This document shows, in pieces, positions 1 to 9,274 of a stretch of DNA of 64,000 bases. The notes under the pieces are model-generated. The model saw only the letters and a program-made list of their open reading frames with translations, was not told the DNA's origin and made no database searches. The position numbers and the translations under genes were made by a program. Origin of the DNA: Corynebacterium uberis (GTDB lineage: Bacteria; Actinomycetota; Actinomycetes; Mycobacteriales; Mycobacteriaceae). The stretch covers positions 2,108,001-2,172,000 of the forward strand of contig NZ_CP085051.1 of NCBI RefSeq assembly GCF_020616335.1, written 5' to 3'. Each line of letters begins with the position of its first letter. Position 1 is the stretch's first letter.

Positions 1-1620
1 CGGGGTGGTCATGCCCTTGGCAATCAGCGCGTCGGCCACCGCCACAAAGTCAGTAAACGTGTTCTTCTTCTCCCCCATCTTGCCGTGGTCATACCAGCCG
101 CGCCCCAGCTCGCCGCCGCCCCGCACGTGGGCGACCACAAAAATCATGCCGCGATCAAGCAGCGACAGCCGCGCCACGGAAAACCCCGGGTCCGTGGACG
201 CCTCATAGGACCCGTACCCATACAGCAGCACCGGGTTGGCCACGGTGGTATCCACGTCGGCGCGGTGCACCACGGACACAGGAATGCCGTCCACCCACAG
301 CCGGTAGGCGGTATAGTCCGCCGGATCGTAGCCGCCGAGGACTTCCTGCTCCTTGAGTAGTGTGCGCGCCCCGGTGGCCACCGCGACGTCGTAAAGCTGT
401 GCCGGGGTGATAAAGGACCCGTAGGTGATGCGGATGACGGGGGCGTCCCATTCGGGGTTGCCCATCACCCCCACGGTGTAGAGCTCCTCGTCGAATTCGA
501 GTTCCTTAAATTCCGTGTAGCCGCCCTCATCCAGCAGCATGATGGCCGCGCGGCCGATCCCGCCGCGGCGGTAGGCGGCAACGATGTGCCCGGCGTAGGT
601 GTCCACGCCCTCGATGCGCACATCCTCGCGGTGCGCGATGATCTCCTGCAACTGACGCAGCCCGGGCAGCGGCTCATCCACCGCGCACTCGCCCACTGAA
701 AAGTTCGGGCCCAGGGCATTGTGGGTGACCAGCCAGCGGTCCGATCCCGCCACCACGGCGTGATCGACGCTATATTCCACCCCGGCCTCGCGCTCCCACA
801 GCAGCTCTGGGGCGCGCTCCGGATCCGCCGTAGGAATCACCCACGTCTCCGAGGTCAGCTTGGAGGCGGACTCGACCAGGATGTACTTTTCTGAGCGCGT
901 GCCACCCACGCCGGTATTAAACCGGGCGTCCTCTTCCGTGAACACGCACACGTCGGCGCTTTGCGGGGTGCCCAGCCGGTGGCGCCACACCGTGTCCGGC
1001 CGCCACGCGTCATCGACGCGCTGATAAAAGATGTGGCTCTCCCCCGCCCAGGTCGCGCCGTAGAAGACGCCCTCGAGTTCGTCTGCAAGCAGCTCCCCGG
1101 TGGACAGGTCCTTGACCCGCAGGGTGAAGCGCTCATCGCCGCGGGTGTCCACGGAGTAGGCCAGGTAGCGCCCGGAGGTGGTCACCGCCGAGGCACCCAG
1201 GGAGAAGAATTCGTGGCCCTCAGCCAGCTCGTTGAGGTCCAAGATGACCTCCTCGCCGGAGTCCACGGGCAGCTGCGGCGGCACCCACGGGTCCCCATCA
1301 GGGTCCACGGCCACCCGGCAGGACACCCCGTAGCTCTTGCCCTCCTCGGTGCGCCCGTAATACCAGTAGTTCCCGGCGCGCTGTGGCACGGACATGTCGG
1401 TTTCTTTGATCCGGGAGCGGATCTCCTCATAGATGGCGTCTTGCAGCGGCTTGAGGTGCGCCGTTTCCTGCTCGGTGTAGGCGTTTTCTGCCTCCAGGTA
1501 GGCGAGCGTTTCTGGGGCGTCTTTGTCGCGCAGCCACTCGTAGTCATCCACGAAGGTCTTGCCGTGGGTGACGCGGTCCTGCGGGTGGATCGGCGCAATG
1601 GGGGGTGTTAGTTCTGCCAT
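1..1620 (-). CDS. ptrB: Oligopeptidase B (prolyl oligopeptidase family S9A), C-terminus cut by window edge
   Basis: This reading frame stays open to the left edge, giving the first 540 residues. It begins MAELTPPIAPIHPQ, continues with the family's DDYEWLRDK segment near residue 25, and then shows the long beta-propeller region. Near the cut end is the GYGSYEASTDPGFS motif typical of oligopeptidase B, followed by VAHVRGGGELG. The Ser-Asp-His triad would lie beyond the edge and is not visible. Family knowledge: a cytoplasmic serine peptidase cleaving short peptides after basic residues. The start overlaps the 3' end of pabC by 13 nt. No ribosome binding site is seen, but TACCAT sits 7 nt upstream, so the mRNA may be leaderless. 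Confidence in the family is high. Confidence 0.9.
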   Translation of the reverse strand, partial: MAELTPPIAPIHPQDRVTHGKTFVDDYEWLRDKDAPETLAYLEAENAYTEQETAHLKPLQDAIYEEIRSRIKETDMSVPQRAGNYWYYGRTEEGKSYGVSCRVAVDPDGDPWVPPQLPVDSGEEVILDLNELAEGHEFFSLGASAVTTSGRYLAYSVDTRGDERFTLRVKDLSTGELLADELEGVFYGATWAGESHIFYQRVDDAWRPDTVWRHRLGTPQSADVCVFTEEDARFNTGVGGTRSEKYILVESASKLTSETWVIPTADPERAPELLWEREAGVEYSVDHAVVAGSDRWLVTHNALGPNFSVGECAVDEPLPGLRQLQEIIAHREDVRIEGVDTYAGHIVAAYRRGGIGRAAIMLLDEGGYTEFKELEFDEELYTVGVMGNPEWDAPVIRITYGSFITPAQLYDVAVATGARTLLKEQEVLGGYDPADYTAYRLWVDGIPVSVVHRADVDTTVANPVLLYGYGSYEASTDPGFSVARLSLLDRGMIFVVAHVRGGGELGRGWYDHGKMGEKKNTFTDFVAVADALIAKGMTTP

Positions 1621-2192
1621 GGCGTCGATGGTACCCACGCGCTCACGGGCGTCACCCCGTGCAGCGAGGACAGCCACCACGCGTTGAGGTGTGCCAGTTG
1701 CGCTATCTCGACGGGCCGCTCGATGACCGCAGGCAGGCGCGTCAGCGTCACCGAGGCCAGCCGCGGGCCGGGCGGGACGCACAGCTGCCCGCGCCACTCG
1801 TAGACGATGGTCCCGCAGGCGGCCTCCACCAGCCAGCCATCGCGGTGCAGCACGGCGTCATCGCAGCCCTGGTTGCGGGCCTGGGCGCGCAGCCCAAGCT
1901 GCCACGGCATGTCCGGGCCCTTGACGGTGGGCCAGCAGCGCTCGTCGCTGCACGGCGGGATCCACAGCCGGGTCACACTGCGCCGCGCCGGCGCAGGCCG
2001 CCAGTCCATGCCCGCGGTCTGCCCGTCGAACCACACCTGCGGGAACCAGCGTCCCGCCCGCTGCGTGCGCACAGCCACCTCAGGCGGTTCAGTGCCGAAC
2101 ACCTGCCGGCAGCCGTCCCGCCAGCGCCGCAGGTGGGCGTCCAGGTTATACACCGCGCCGTCGGTGGCAAGCCAAGAATCCACGACCCGCAT
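1608..2192 (-). CDS. pabC: Aminodeoxychorismate lyase (class IV aminotransferase fold)
   Basis: The 194-residue product starts MRVVDSWLATDGAVYNL, and the ATG begins 1 nt after the pabAB stop codon. That tight spacing suggests translational coupling; a TTG 9 nt earlier is the alternative start. The C-terminal half carries the class IV pattern: a lysine in VKGPD, then NQGCDDAVLHRDGWLVEA and a later LTRLP segment. Known role: PLP-dependent release of pyruvate from 4-amino-4-deoxychorismate to give p-aminobenzoate for folate. The protein is shorter than the roughly 240-270 residues I expect for the family. The position beside pabAB supports the assignment more than the motifs alone. Confidence 0.75.
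   Translation of the reverse strand: MRVVDSWLATDGAVYNLDAHLRRWRDGCRQVFGTEPPEVAVRTQRAGRWFPQVWFDGQTAGMDWRPAPARRSVTRLWIPPCSDERCWPTVKGPDMPWQLGLRAQARNQGCDDAVLHRDGWLVEAACGTIVYEWRGQLCVPPGPRLASVTLTRLPAVIERPVEIAQLAHLNAWWLSSLHGVTPVSAWVPSTPWQN
1628..1633 (-). promoter_or_regulatory. -10 hexamer of ptrB (leaderless)
   Basis: TACCAT on the minus strand ends 7 nt before the ATG. It lies inside pabC. Confidence 0.38.
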
Positions 2193-2193
2193 G

Positions 2194-3936
2194 TCAGTCA
2201 AACTCCACCGTCGCGATTGCCCGCAAGGCGGTGGCCTTGGTGATGATCTCCGCGTACTCCTCCTGCGGGTCCGACGCCGCCAGCACCGCCCCGCCCACGC
2301 CCCAACTTAAGGTCCCGTCGCGGGCGATCAGGGTGCGGATGGTCATGGCCAGCTCCGCCTCGCCGCCCACGCCGACCCACCCGAACGCGCCCGAGTACAC
2401 GCCCCGCGGCTGGCCCTCAATTCCCGCCAGCAGCTCCATGGTGCGCACTTTTGGCGCCCCGGTCATCGACCCGCCAGGAAACGCCGCGCGCACCGCCACC
2501 CAGGGGTCCGTCCCCTCCAACTGCCCGGTCACGGTGCTGACCAGCTGGTGCACGCTGGGAAACGTCTCCACCTGGCAGAGTTCTTCAACCCGCACGCTGC
2601 CCGGCACGCACACGTGCCCAAGATCATTGCGCACCAGGTCCACGATCATGAGGTTTTCGGCTGCGTCCTTCGGGTGGGTGGCCAGGTCCGCGGCCAGCGC
2701 GGCATCGTCGGCGGGGGTGGCACCCCGCGGCCGGGTGCCCTTGATCGGCCGCGAGACAACCCTGCCGTCGCGCACGGACAGGAACGTCTCCGGGCTCGTG
2801 GACATCAGGGTGGTTCCGCCAATGCGCATGAAGGCGCCGAACTGGCTGGGGTGCGCGGCGCGCAGCGCCAGGTATTCGGCCAGCCCCACGCCCGGATCCG
2901 GCCCACTGAGCTGCGTGGTCAGGCACGCCTCATAGGTCTGCCCTTGGGCGATGAGCTGCTGAATCTCACGCACCTTGCGCACGTACTGCTCGCGGGTGTC
3001 CCGGCACCGCAGGTGCAGCTGCTTCGGCTCGCTTATCGACGCCTCCCCTTCCGGACGCAGGCGCTCCAGCCCCTCCTCGCTGAGGCTAAGCAGGTGCACC
3101 CCGTCCGGGCCGAATGCCACGCACGAATCCACCCACAGCCCTTCGGCCTGGCCCTCATAGGTCAGCCAGCCGACCCACCCGAGCACCGCCGGGCAGGGGC
3201 ACGCGCTCGTGTCCGCGCGCATCATTCGAGGCGGGCCAGGACGCCCACACCCCACGAAGCTCCAGCCGGTCTCGCGGGCATCGTCAAGCCAAAAGCAATT
3301 GTCCTGGCCCACCAGATCCTGCGGGCGCAGGTCAAGCCGCCCCACAAAGCGATGCCACACCCGCGGCCGCTCAATCAGGCGCACAAAGTTAGCCAGCACC
3401 GCCCGCGCCTGCACCGCACCCGCAGACTCCGGATGAAATTGCACCCCCCACCAGGGCCGCTGGCGGTGCTCCAGCGCCATGATCGCGCCACTACTATCCC
3501 ACGCGGTAGCAACAAGCTCCGCGGGCAGTTCGGTGACCCCCAGCGAGTTGTACCGGACTGCAGGAAAGGGTGACGGGAGGGCGTCGAAAAGCGGCGAAGA
3601 ATCGTGCACAATGTCCACCACCTGGCCGTGCGCGGCAGACACCTGCTCCACGCGCCCGCCGCACACGTGCGCCATGAGCTGATGGCCCAGGCACACCCCC
3701 AGCACCGGCAGCCCGCTCTCCAACGCCTCCCGGCTAACCCCCACATCCGCGGCCACCCCAGGATGGCCCGGGCCGGGAGAAATCACAAAAGCATCCACGC
3801 CTCCACTGGGCAGCGGGCACTGGTGATCCGCTACGGTGACCTGCGCGCCGCACTCCTGCAACGCCGCCACGATATTCCAAGTAAAAGAATCCCGATTATC
3901 GATGACGTGGATGCGCAGCCTAGACGCAGGAGCCAA
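2194..3936 (-). CDS. pabAB: Fused aminodeoxychorismate synthase (PabA-PabB)
   Basis: The N-terminal third is a class I glutamine amidotransferase: [11 protein letters not shown], the nucleophile motif GVCLGHQ and the HPES motif of the catalytic triad. The rest is a chorismate-binding domain with DLVRNDLG and [11 protein letters not shown]. The PIKGTRPRG motif holds the lysine that separates PabB from anthranilate synthase, which has alanine there. Together the parts make 4-amino-4-deoxychorismate from chorismate and glutamine for folate synthesis. The start is uncertain because no ATG or GTG fits. A TTG at 3936, preceded by GAGAAG, is used here and overlaps the end of purC by 17 nt; a CTG at 3918 is possible. 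An in-frame 644-codon extension into purC is rejected. Confidence 0.88.
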   Translation of the reverse strand: MAPASRLRIHVIDNRDSFTWNIVAALQECGAQVTVADHQCPLPSGGVDAFVISPGPGHPGVAADVGVSREALESGLPVLGVCLGHQLMAHVCGGRVEQVSAAHGQVVDIVHDSSPLFDALPSPFPAVRYNSLGVTELPAELVATAWDSSGAIMALEHRQRPWWGVQFHPESAGAVQARAVLANFVRLIERPRVWHRFVGRLDLRPQDLVGQDNCFWLDDARETGWSFVGCGRPGPPRMMRADTSACPCPAVLGWVGWLTYEGQAEGLWVDSCVAFGPDGVHLLSLSEEGLERLRPEGEASISEPKQLHLRCRDTREQYVRKVREIQQLIAQGQTYEACLTTQLSGPDPGVGLAEYLALRAAHPSQFGAFMRIGGTTLMSTSPETFLSVRDGRVVSRPIKGTRPRGATPADDAALAADLATHPKDAAENLMIVDLVRNDLGHVCVPGSVRVEELCQVETFPSVHQLVSTVTGQLEGTDPWVAVRAAFPGGSMTGAPKVRTMELLAGIEGQPRGVYSGAFGWVGVGGEAELAMTIRTLIARDGTLSWGVGGAVLAASDPQEEYAEIITKATALRAIATVEFD

Positions 3937-4813
3937 CCCACTTACCAAACTTCTCGCCGGAAATACGCTCATAGGCCTCCACATAGCGCTCGCGGGTGGC
4001 CTCCACCACCGAGCCCGGCAACGCCGGCGGCTGCTCCCCCGACTTGCGGTCCCAACCCGACTTCGCGCTGAGCAACCAATTGCGCACAAACTGCTTATCG
4101 AAGCTCGGCTGCACCTTCCCCGGCTCATAGCCCTTCGCCGGCCAATAGCGCGAAGAATCCGGGGTCAGCACCTCATCTGCCAACACCAGCGTGCCGTCCT
4201 CCGTCACACCAAACTCCAGCTTGGTATCCGCCAACACCAAACCGTGCTCCTGCGCAATCGCGGCAGCCTGCTCATAGATGCGCAGCGTGGCCGCACGCAG
4301 CTCCTCCGCGCGTGCCTGCCCAATCTTGTCCACCACGTACTGAAAATCGACGTTTTCATCATGCTCGCCCTGCTCAGCCTTGGTGGCGGGCGTAAAAATC
4401 GGCTCCGGAAGGCGCGAGGCCTCAACAAGGCCCGCCGGCAGCTCATTGCCGCACACGGAACCGGTCTGCTGATACTCCGTGAGCGCAGAACCCGTCAGGT
4501 AGCCCCGGGCCACGCACTCGAAAGGAATCATGGTCAACTTCCGGCACACCATAGACCGGCCCAACACCTTTTCCGGGATGCACGGATCATCCGCCGCACC
4601 AGCCAAATGATTGGGGTAATCCAGGGCATCAAAGAAGAAGAAACTCATCGCCGTGAGGATTCGGCCCTTATCCGGGATCTCAGTATCCAAGATGTAATCA
4701 AACGCAGAGATCCGGTCAGAGGCCACCATCAACAGGTGGTCCTCATCAACCTCATAGATCTCGCGGACTTTTCCGGCCGAAACATGGGCGTACTCGGAGA
4801 GTTCAGGACGCAT
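3920..4813 (-). CDS. purC: Phosphoribosylaminoimidazole-succinocarboxamide synthase (SAICAR synthetase)
   Basis: The 297-residue product starts [23 protein letters not shown], the usual N-terminus of this enzyme. It continues with [14 protein letters not shown], the family's [12 protein letters not shown] and ADTKLEFGV. It catalyses the ATP-dependent joining of CAIR with aspartate, step seven of IMP synthesis, in the cytoplasm. It sits in a same-strand purine block with purB and purD, although separate promoters are likely. A TAGACT hexamer lies 7 nt before the ATG and there is no ribosome binding site, which suggests a leaderless transcript. Confidence 0.96.
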   Translation of the reverse strand: MRPELSEYAHVSAGKVREIYEVDEDHLLMVASDRISAFDYILDTEIPDKGRILTAMSFFFFDALDYPNHLAGAADDPCIPEKVLGRSMVCRKLTMIPFECVARGYLTGSALTEYQQTGSVCGNELPAGLVEASRLPEPIFTPATKAEQGEHDENVDFQYVVDKIGQARAEELRAATLRIYEQAAAIAQEHGLVLADTKLEFGVTEDGTLVLADEVLTPDSSRYWPAKGYEPGKVQPSFDKQFVRNWLLSAKSGWDRKSGEQPPALPGSVVEATRERYVEAYERISGEKFGKWVGSCV

Positions 4814-4820
4814 GCCAGGG

Positions 4821-4826
4821 AGTCTA
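4821..4826 (-). promoter_or_regulatory. -10 hexamer of purC (leaderless)
   Basis: TAGACT on the minus strand ends 7 nt before the ATG, in the 45-nt gap between purC and purB. Confidence 0.5.
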
Positions 4827-4858
4827 ACCCCGCCCCAACACGGACGGTAATTTAGCGC

Positions 4859-6274
4859 CTAGATGATCTCCCCACCGCTATACGACGCCGCCTGAGGATC
4901 CTCCTTGACCAGCTCCTCCACGCGGGCAACAACCCGATCAACCTGAGACTCCGCAGCCCCAATAAACGCGTGCCGATCCGCCAACGCCGCCTCCAACTGC
5001 TCGCGCGACAGCGGCAAACGATCATCCTCAGCCAGCCGCTCCACCAGGTTCTGCTCCGCACCGTTGTTGCGCATATCCAGAGCCATCGCCACCGCATTTT
5101 CCTTGATCACCTCATGGGCGGTCTCCCGGCCCACCCCGGCGCGCACGGCGGCCATCAAAATCCTGGTCGTGGCCAAGAACGGCAGATAGCGCTCCAACTC
5201 GCGATCAATCATCGCCGGGAATGCGCCAAACTCACGCAACACGGTCAGGAATGTTTCACACATCCCATCGAACGCAAAGAACGCGTCCGGCAGCGCCACC
5301 CGGCGCACCACCGAACAAAAGACATCACCCTCGTTCCACTGCTGCCCAGCAAGATCCGCCGCCATGGTGAGATAGCCGCGCAGGATCACCTGGAAGCCGC
5401 ACACGCGCTCACACGACCGCGCATTCATCTTGTGCGGCATGGCAGACGATCCGACTTGCCCCTCCTTGAACCCCTCCGTGACCGTCTCATTGCCGGCCAT
5501 CAGGCGAATCGTGTGCGCCAAAGAACTCGGGCCCGCACCCAATTGCACCAGCGCACTGACCGCATCCAGGTCAAGAGAGCGGGGGTAGACCTGGCCCACC
5601 GAGTCGAGGGTGCGCTCCACGCCGAGGTGCTGCGCGACCGCCGTCTCCAGCTGCGCCAGCGCATCCTCGCTGCCAAGCAGGTCGAGCATGTCTTGGGCGG
5701 TGCCCATCGGCCCCTTGATGCCGCGCAGCGGGTAGCGGCTCAGGAGGTCATCGACCCGCTCCACGGCGATGAGCATCTCATTGGCCGCTGAGGCGAAGCG
5801 CTTACCGAGCGTGGTGGCCTGCGCCGCAACATTGTGCGAGCGACCCGCCATGACGAGGCTCTCATACTGGTGGGCATGCTCAGCTAGGCGCGCCAGAATG
5901 GCTAACGCCTTGGATCGGACGATGCGCAGCGAGCGATAGATTTGCAGCTGCTCAACGTTTTCGGTGAGGTCCCTACTGGTCATCCCCTTATGAATGTGTT
6001 CGAAGCCGGCAAGGGCGTTGAACTCTTCGATGCGGGCCTTGACATCGTGGCGCGTGACGGCTTCGCGCCGCGCGATGGAGTCAAGGTCCACCTGGTCGAT
6101 GACGGCCTGGTAGGCGTCGATGGCTTCCGTCGGAATGTCAACGCCCAGTGACTGCTGGGCGCGCATGACTGCAATCCACAGCTGCCGCTCCAGAACGATC
6201 TTGTGCTCCGGACTCCACAGCTGAGTCATTTCCGCGGATGCGTACCGCGATGCCAGGACGTTTGAGATCTTCAT
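4859..6274 (-). CDS. purB: Adenylosuccinate lyase
   Basis: The 471-residue product starts MKISNVLASRYAS. It carries the fumarase/aspartase superfamily signature GSSAMPHKMN, which contains the flexible catalytic loop, and TSRDLTENV with active-site residues. It acts twice in purine synthesis: it releases fumarate from SAICAR and from adenylosuccinate. An ATG 9 nt upstream gives three extra residues. I prefer the inner ATG because GATAAT lies 7 nt before it, as in other leaderless starts here, and the only AGGAG sequence is too far upstream. The HNH gene upstream on the same strand ends 8 nt before this start. Confidence 0.95.
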   Translation of the reverse strand: MKISNVLASRYASAEMTQLWSPEHKIVLERQLWIAVMRAQQSLGVDIPTEAIDAYQAVIDQVDLDSIARREAVTRHDVKARIEEFNALAGFEHIHKGMTSRDLTENVEQLQIYRSLRIVRSKALAILARLAEHAHQYESLVMAGRSHNVAAQATTLGKRFASAANEMLIAVERVDDLLSRYPLRGIKGPMGTAQDMLDLLGSEDALAQLETAVAQHLGVERTLDSVGQVYPRSLDLDAVSALVQLGAGPSSLAHTIRLMAGNETVTEGFKEGQVGSSAMPHKMNARSCERVCGFQVILRGYLTMAADLAGQQWNEGDVFCSVVRRVALPDAFFAFDGMCETFLTVLREFGAFPAMIDRELERYLPFLATTRILMAAVRAGVGRETAHEVIKENAVAMALDMRNNGAEQNLVERLAEDDRLPLSREQLEAALADRHAFIGAAESQVDRVVARVEELVKEDPQAASYSGGEII

Positions 6275-6281
6275 GGCCGCC

Positions 6282-6287
6282 ATTATC
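6282..6287 (-). promoter_or_regulatory. -10 hexamer of purB (leaderless)
   Basis: GATAAT on the minus strand ends 7 nt before the ATG at 6274. The first position departs from TATAAT. Confidence 0.42.
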
Positions 6288-7449
6288 GCACGCGGCTGGG
6301 CATCCTCCTGCGCTTATTCAGATAGTCGGCCTTATTCCTTATTCGCCCGGCCGTATCTTGGGCCCACCTGACCTTCCGCGGATCCCCGAGTGGGCCCTGC
6401 GGCTCAGTCACCAGCTGCTTGCCGTTGGGGAAGTGCCAATGGCACACCCCGCTGTGGCGCATGTGCAGACGAACATGCTCAAAGGTGACCTTGTTGTGGT
6501 GGTGCGGGCATAACGCCACCAGATTGGACAGCGTGGTGGGGCCGCCCTGCTCGAAAGCGATGACGTGGTGGAGCTGGACTCCGTGCTTACGCGTGCAGTC
6601 TGGGTAGCGGCAATGCCCATCCCGCAGCAGGGTCGCGGTGGAGAGGGCGTCGGGGGCGTCGTGAAGCGAACTGAGGTACGTGCCCACGTTGGTGAGGTCC
6701 CGGGAGCGGTCAATGCGCCGTGCCCAGTAGTCCTGCTGCGCGCGCGTGAGTTCGCCGTGGCCGAGCAGGTATTGCGGGCCGTCGGTGCCAAAGAAGTTGA
6801 GCACGCAGGTGAACGAAACCTTCTCCTCGATGAGGGCGAGCAGGGCCTCCCCCATGGTGCACGAGCGAGCCCTTGCCAGGCGCCGCAGCGCCACGAAGAC
6901 CCGCGTGCCTTCCGCAACCGACATCTCGGCGGTAACCACCGTGCGATCGTCCGTGGTCGTAGCAAAGTCGACGGTGGGCTTCTGCGGTTCCGGCTGCTCC
7001 GGCTCCGGCGGCGGAGTCAGCGCGTCAACCAGCTGGCGCACCTTGTTGTATATCGCCCGCGGGCTGGGCAACAACTGGCACTGCGTCCGCGGCGTGAGAT
7101 AGGCCACCAGCTGCGAATCAATGGCCCCAAGGACCTCATCCGGAGCCCCCAGACACCCACGCGCGATGGCGCACAAGCGGCGCATGCACAGGTGGTTGAG
7201 GGCCTTGCAGTGGGCCCGCAACAGTGGCAGCTGGCTCAACACGTCCATGGCCACCATGTTTTCCTCAACGGCACGACCGCTCAGGCCGCACTCCGCACCG
7301 AGTTCATCGCAGAATCCCTCACAGTCAACGGCCTCACGGAACGGCCCAAGCATGCTCTCCCACAACGCGATCTGCGCGCGGTTTGACTGCTGATACCACG
7401 CCGACGCCGGACTATCCGGCGCACAGCAAGAATAATATGGGTCGCCCAT
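6283..7449 (-). CDS. DUF222 / HNH endonuclease domain protein (13E12-like family)
   Basis: The 388-residue product has a helical N-terminal region of the DUF222 type. Its C-terminus is an HNH nuclease domain: CRYPDCTRKHGVQLHHV, then LVALCPHHHNKV. The cysteines and histidines match the metal-binding and catalytic pattern of HNH enzymes. Such genes occur in many copies in actinobacterial genomes and their function is unsettled; mobile-element ancestry is often suggested. A purine-rich stretch before the ATG could be the ribosome binding site. The gene interrupts the purine genes, and a 13-bp inverted repeat lies in its upstream gap, so insertion is possible but unproven. Confidence 0.85.
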   Translation of the reverse strand: MGDPYYSCCAPDSPASAWYQQSNRAQIALWESMLGPFREAVDCEGFCDELGAECGLSGRAVEENMVAMDVLSQLPLLRAHCKALNHLCMRRLCAIARGCLGAPDEVLGAIDSQLVAYLTPRTQCQLLPSPRAIYNKVRQLVDALTPPPEPEQPEPQKPTVDFATTTDDRTVVTAEMSVAEGTRVFVALRRLARARSCTMGEALLALIEEKVSFTCVLNFFGTDGPQYLLGHGELTRAQQDYWARRIDRSRDLTNVGTYLSSLHDAPDALSTATLLRDGHCRYPDCTRKHGVQLHHVIAFEQGGPTTLSNLVALCPHHHNKVTFEHVRLHMRHSGVCHWHFPNGKQLVTEPQGPLGDPRKVRWAQDTAGRIRNKADYLNKRRRMPSRVR

Positions 7450-7463
7450 CTTCCCCCCTTCCC

Positions 7464-7587
7464 CTTTCGATCATCCTTTCCCCACACCCTACCACACCCC
7501 CACCCTCCCCCACATAACGTTTCTATAACGATCCGCAGGTTGGGGCCGGTGCGGTGGCAATCACACAAAAAAACGGATGATCGAAAG
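7464..7587. repeat. Long-range 13-bp inverted repeat in the gap between the HNH gene and purD
   Basis: CTTTCGATCATCC at 7464-7476 is the exact reverse complement of GGATGATCGAAAG at 7575-7587. The arms are separated by 98 nt and fill most of the otherwise gene-free gap 7450-7593. Just inside the right arm is a run of seven A residues. This could be a pair of protein-binding sites or the scar of an insertion. No transposase is present. Confidence 0.7.
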
Positions 7588-7593
7588 CCAGTC

Positions 7594-8826
7594 CTATATC
7601 TGGATGCGCCCCTCCACCGCCGGCAACGCGATATCACTCCGGTAGAAAGAGCCCTCCAGCTCAATCTGACCAATCACGTCATACGCGCGCTGCCGGGCCT
7701 GGCTCAGGCTCTCACCCGTCGCCACCACCGACAGCACCCGTCCCCCAGCCGACACCGGCCCCGGCGCCGTACCTGCATGCAACGTGTAGGCCTGCGGGGT
7801 GTCCTGCGGGATCGCCGTAATCGGATCACCCTTGCGGGGACTGTCCGGGTAACCCTGCGCCGCCAACACCACCGTCACCGCATAGCCGTCCTCCCACTCA
7901 AGCGGCGGCTGCTGCGCCAGCGTGCCGGTGGCCACAGCGTGCAACAATCCCGCGAGCGGGGTGCGCAGCAACGCCAGCACCGCCTGCGTCTCCGGATCCC
8001 CGAAGCGCGCGTTGAATTCCACCACCGCCGGGCCCTCTGGCCCCCACGCCAGGCCCGCATAGAGCAACCCCGAATAGGGGGTTCCCCGGCGCACCATCTC
8101 GCGGGCGACAGGACGGCATACCTCATCGACGATGCGCTCGACAGCCCCCTCCGGAAGCCACGGCAGCGGCGCATAGGCGCCCATACCACCCGTATTTGGG
8201 CCCTCATCGCCGTCATAGGCACGCTTATGATCCTGCGCCGGAAGCAGCGGAACCACCGTCTCCCCGTCCACCAGGCAGAACAGGGACACCTCCGGGCCGG
8301 GCAGGAAGGACTCGAACAGGACCGGATTGCCGGCCTGCAGAATCGCCTGGGCATGGGCGCGGGCCTTTTCTCTGGAGTCCGTCACCACCACTCCCTTGCC
8401 CCCGGCTAGGCCGTCATCCTTGACCACGAACATCGGGCCAAACTGATCCAACGCGGCCTCAACGTCGCCATCCGTGGGAGTGACCTGCACGGACTGGGCG
8501 GTAGCCACGCCCGCAGCGGCCATGACCTCCTTGGCAAACGCCTTGGAACCCTCCAGCGCCGCAGCCGCCTTGGAGGGGCCAAAGACCGGGATGCCCGCGG
8601 CCCGCAGCTCATCTGCAAGCCCAGCGACGAGCGGAGCCTCGGGGCCAATGACCACCAGATCGGGGTGGAGCTCGGCGGGGGCCACGGAGGCGTCGTGAAG
8701 CGTGGCGATGTCTGCCATCCCAGCGTTACCGGGGCTGACGTGGAGTTCCGTAACAAGGGGATCGCGGGACAGGGCGCGCAGGAGCGCATGTTCGCGTGCG
8801 CCCGCGCCGATGACTAGGATTCGCAT
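7594..8826 (-). CDS. purD: Phosphoribosylamine-glycine ligase (GAR synthetase)
   Basis: The 410-residue product begins [19 protein letters not shown], the N-terminal nucleotide-binding motif of GAR synthetases. It has an ATP-grasp core ([15 protein letters not shown]), then [15 protein letters not shown], the family signature, and [14 protein letters not shown]. It joins phosphoribosylamine and glycine using ATP, step two of purine synthesis. The start codon lies 6 nt from a TAGAAT hexamer and has no ribosome binding site. The promoter is divergent from that of the HIT gene, and the two start codons are only 34 nt apart. Confidence 0.96.
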   Translation of the reverse strand: MRILVIGAGAREHALLRALSRDPLVTELHVSPGNAGMADIATLHDASVAPAELHPDLVVIGPEAPLVAGLADELRAAGIPVFGPSKAAAALEGSKAFAKEVMAAAGVATAQSVQVTPTDGDVEAALDQFGPMFVVKDDGLAGGKGVVVTDSREKARAHAQAILQAGNPVLFESFLPGPEVSLFCLVDGETVVPLLPAQDHKRAYDGDEGPNTGGMGAYAPLPWLPEGAVERIVDEVCRPVAREMVRRGTPYSGLLYAGLAWGPEGPAVVEFNARFGDPETQAVLALLRTPLAGLLHAVATGTLAQQPPLEWEDGYAVTVVLAAQGYPDSPRKGDPITAIPQDTPQAYTLHAGTAPGPVSAGGRVLSVVATGESLSQARQRAYDVIGQIELEGSFYRSDIALPAVEGRIQI

Positions 8827-8832
8827 GCCGCC

Positions 8833-8838
8833 ATTCTA
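8833..8838 (-). promoter_or_regulatory. -10 hexamer of purD (leaderless)
   Basis: TAGAAT on the minus strand ends 6 nt before the purD ATG, so transcription should begin at or next to the start codon. It differs from TATAAT at one position. Confidence 0.6.
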
Positions 8839-8847
8839 ACGGCGGGC

Positions 8848-8853
8848 TAACCT
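8848..8853 (+). promoter_or_regulatory. -10 hexamer of the HIT gene (leaderless)
   Basis: TAACCT lies 7 nt before the ATG at 8861. With the purD hexamer it forms a back-to-back promoter pair only 9 nt apart, so the two polymerases should compete. Confidence 0.5.
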
Positions 8854-8860
8854 GGGCCAC

Positions 8861-9274
8861 ATGGCTACAGTATTTAGCAAAATTATCTCCGGAGAACTGC
8901 CCGGCCGATTCGTCTACCGCGATGAGACCGTCGTGGCGTTTCTATCCATCGAACCGGTCGCCTACGGGCACACCCTGGTAGTCCCCGTCGCGGAGGTTGA
9001 CCGCTGGACCGATCTGGATCCCGCCGTCTGGGCCCACGTCAACGAGGTGGCGCAGTGGGTGGGCCAAGCAATCATGGACGTCTTCGACTGCGAACGCGCC
9101 GGCCTACTCATCGCCGGGTTCGAGGTCCCGCACACCCACGTGCACGTGTTCCCCGCCAACGACATGTCCGGATACGACCTCTCCGCAGCCATGGACGCCA
9201 GCTCGACTGACGACGCCGCCATGGATGACGCCGCCACGAAACTGCGCGAAGCACTCAGTCGTCGCGCTTCCTAG
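8861..9274 (+). CDS. HIT family nucleotide hydrolase/transferase
   Basis: The 137-residue product has the histidine triad HTHVHVFP near residue 90 and an N-terminal FSKIISGELP typical of Hint-like HIT proteins. The middle histidine is expected to form the nucleotidyl intermediate on AMP-linked substrates. The substrate cannot be read from the sequence. The gene is divergent from purD, and its last 20 nt overlap the 3' end of the convergent histidine kinase gene. Confidence 0.9.
   Translation: MATVFSKIISGELPGRFVYRDETVVAFLSIEPVAYGHTLVVPVAEVDRWTDLDPAVWAHVNEVAQWVGQAIMDVFDCERAGLLIAGFEVPHTHVHVFPANDMSGYDLSAAMDASSTDDAAMDDAATKLREALSRRAS

Noticed and set aside
3937..4128. N-terminal extension of pabAB into purC
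   Set aside because: The extra 64 residues are Arg/Ser-rich mirror sequence of purC and unlike any glutamine amidotransferase.
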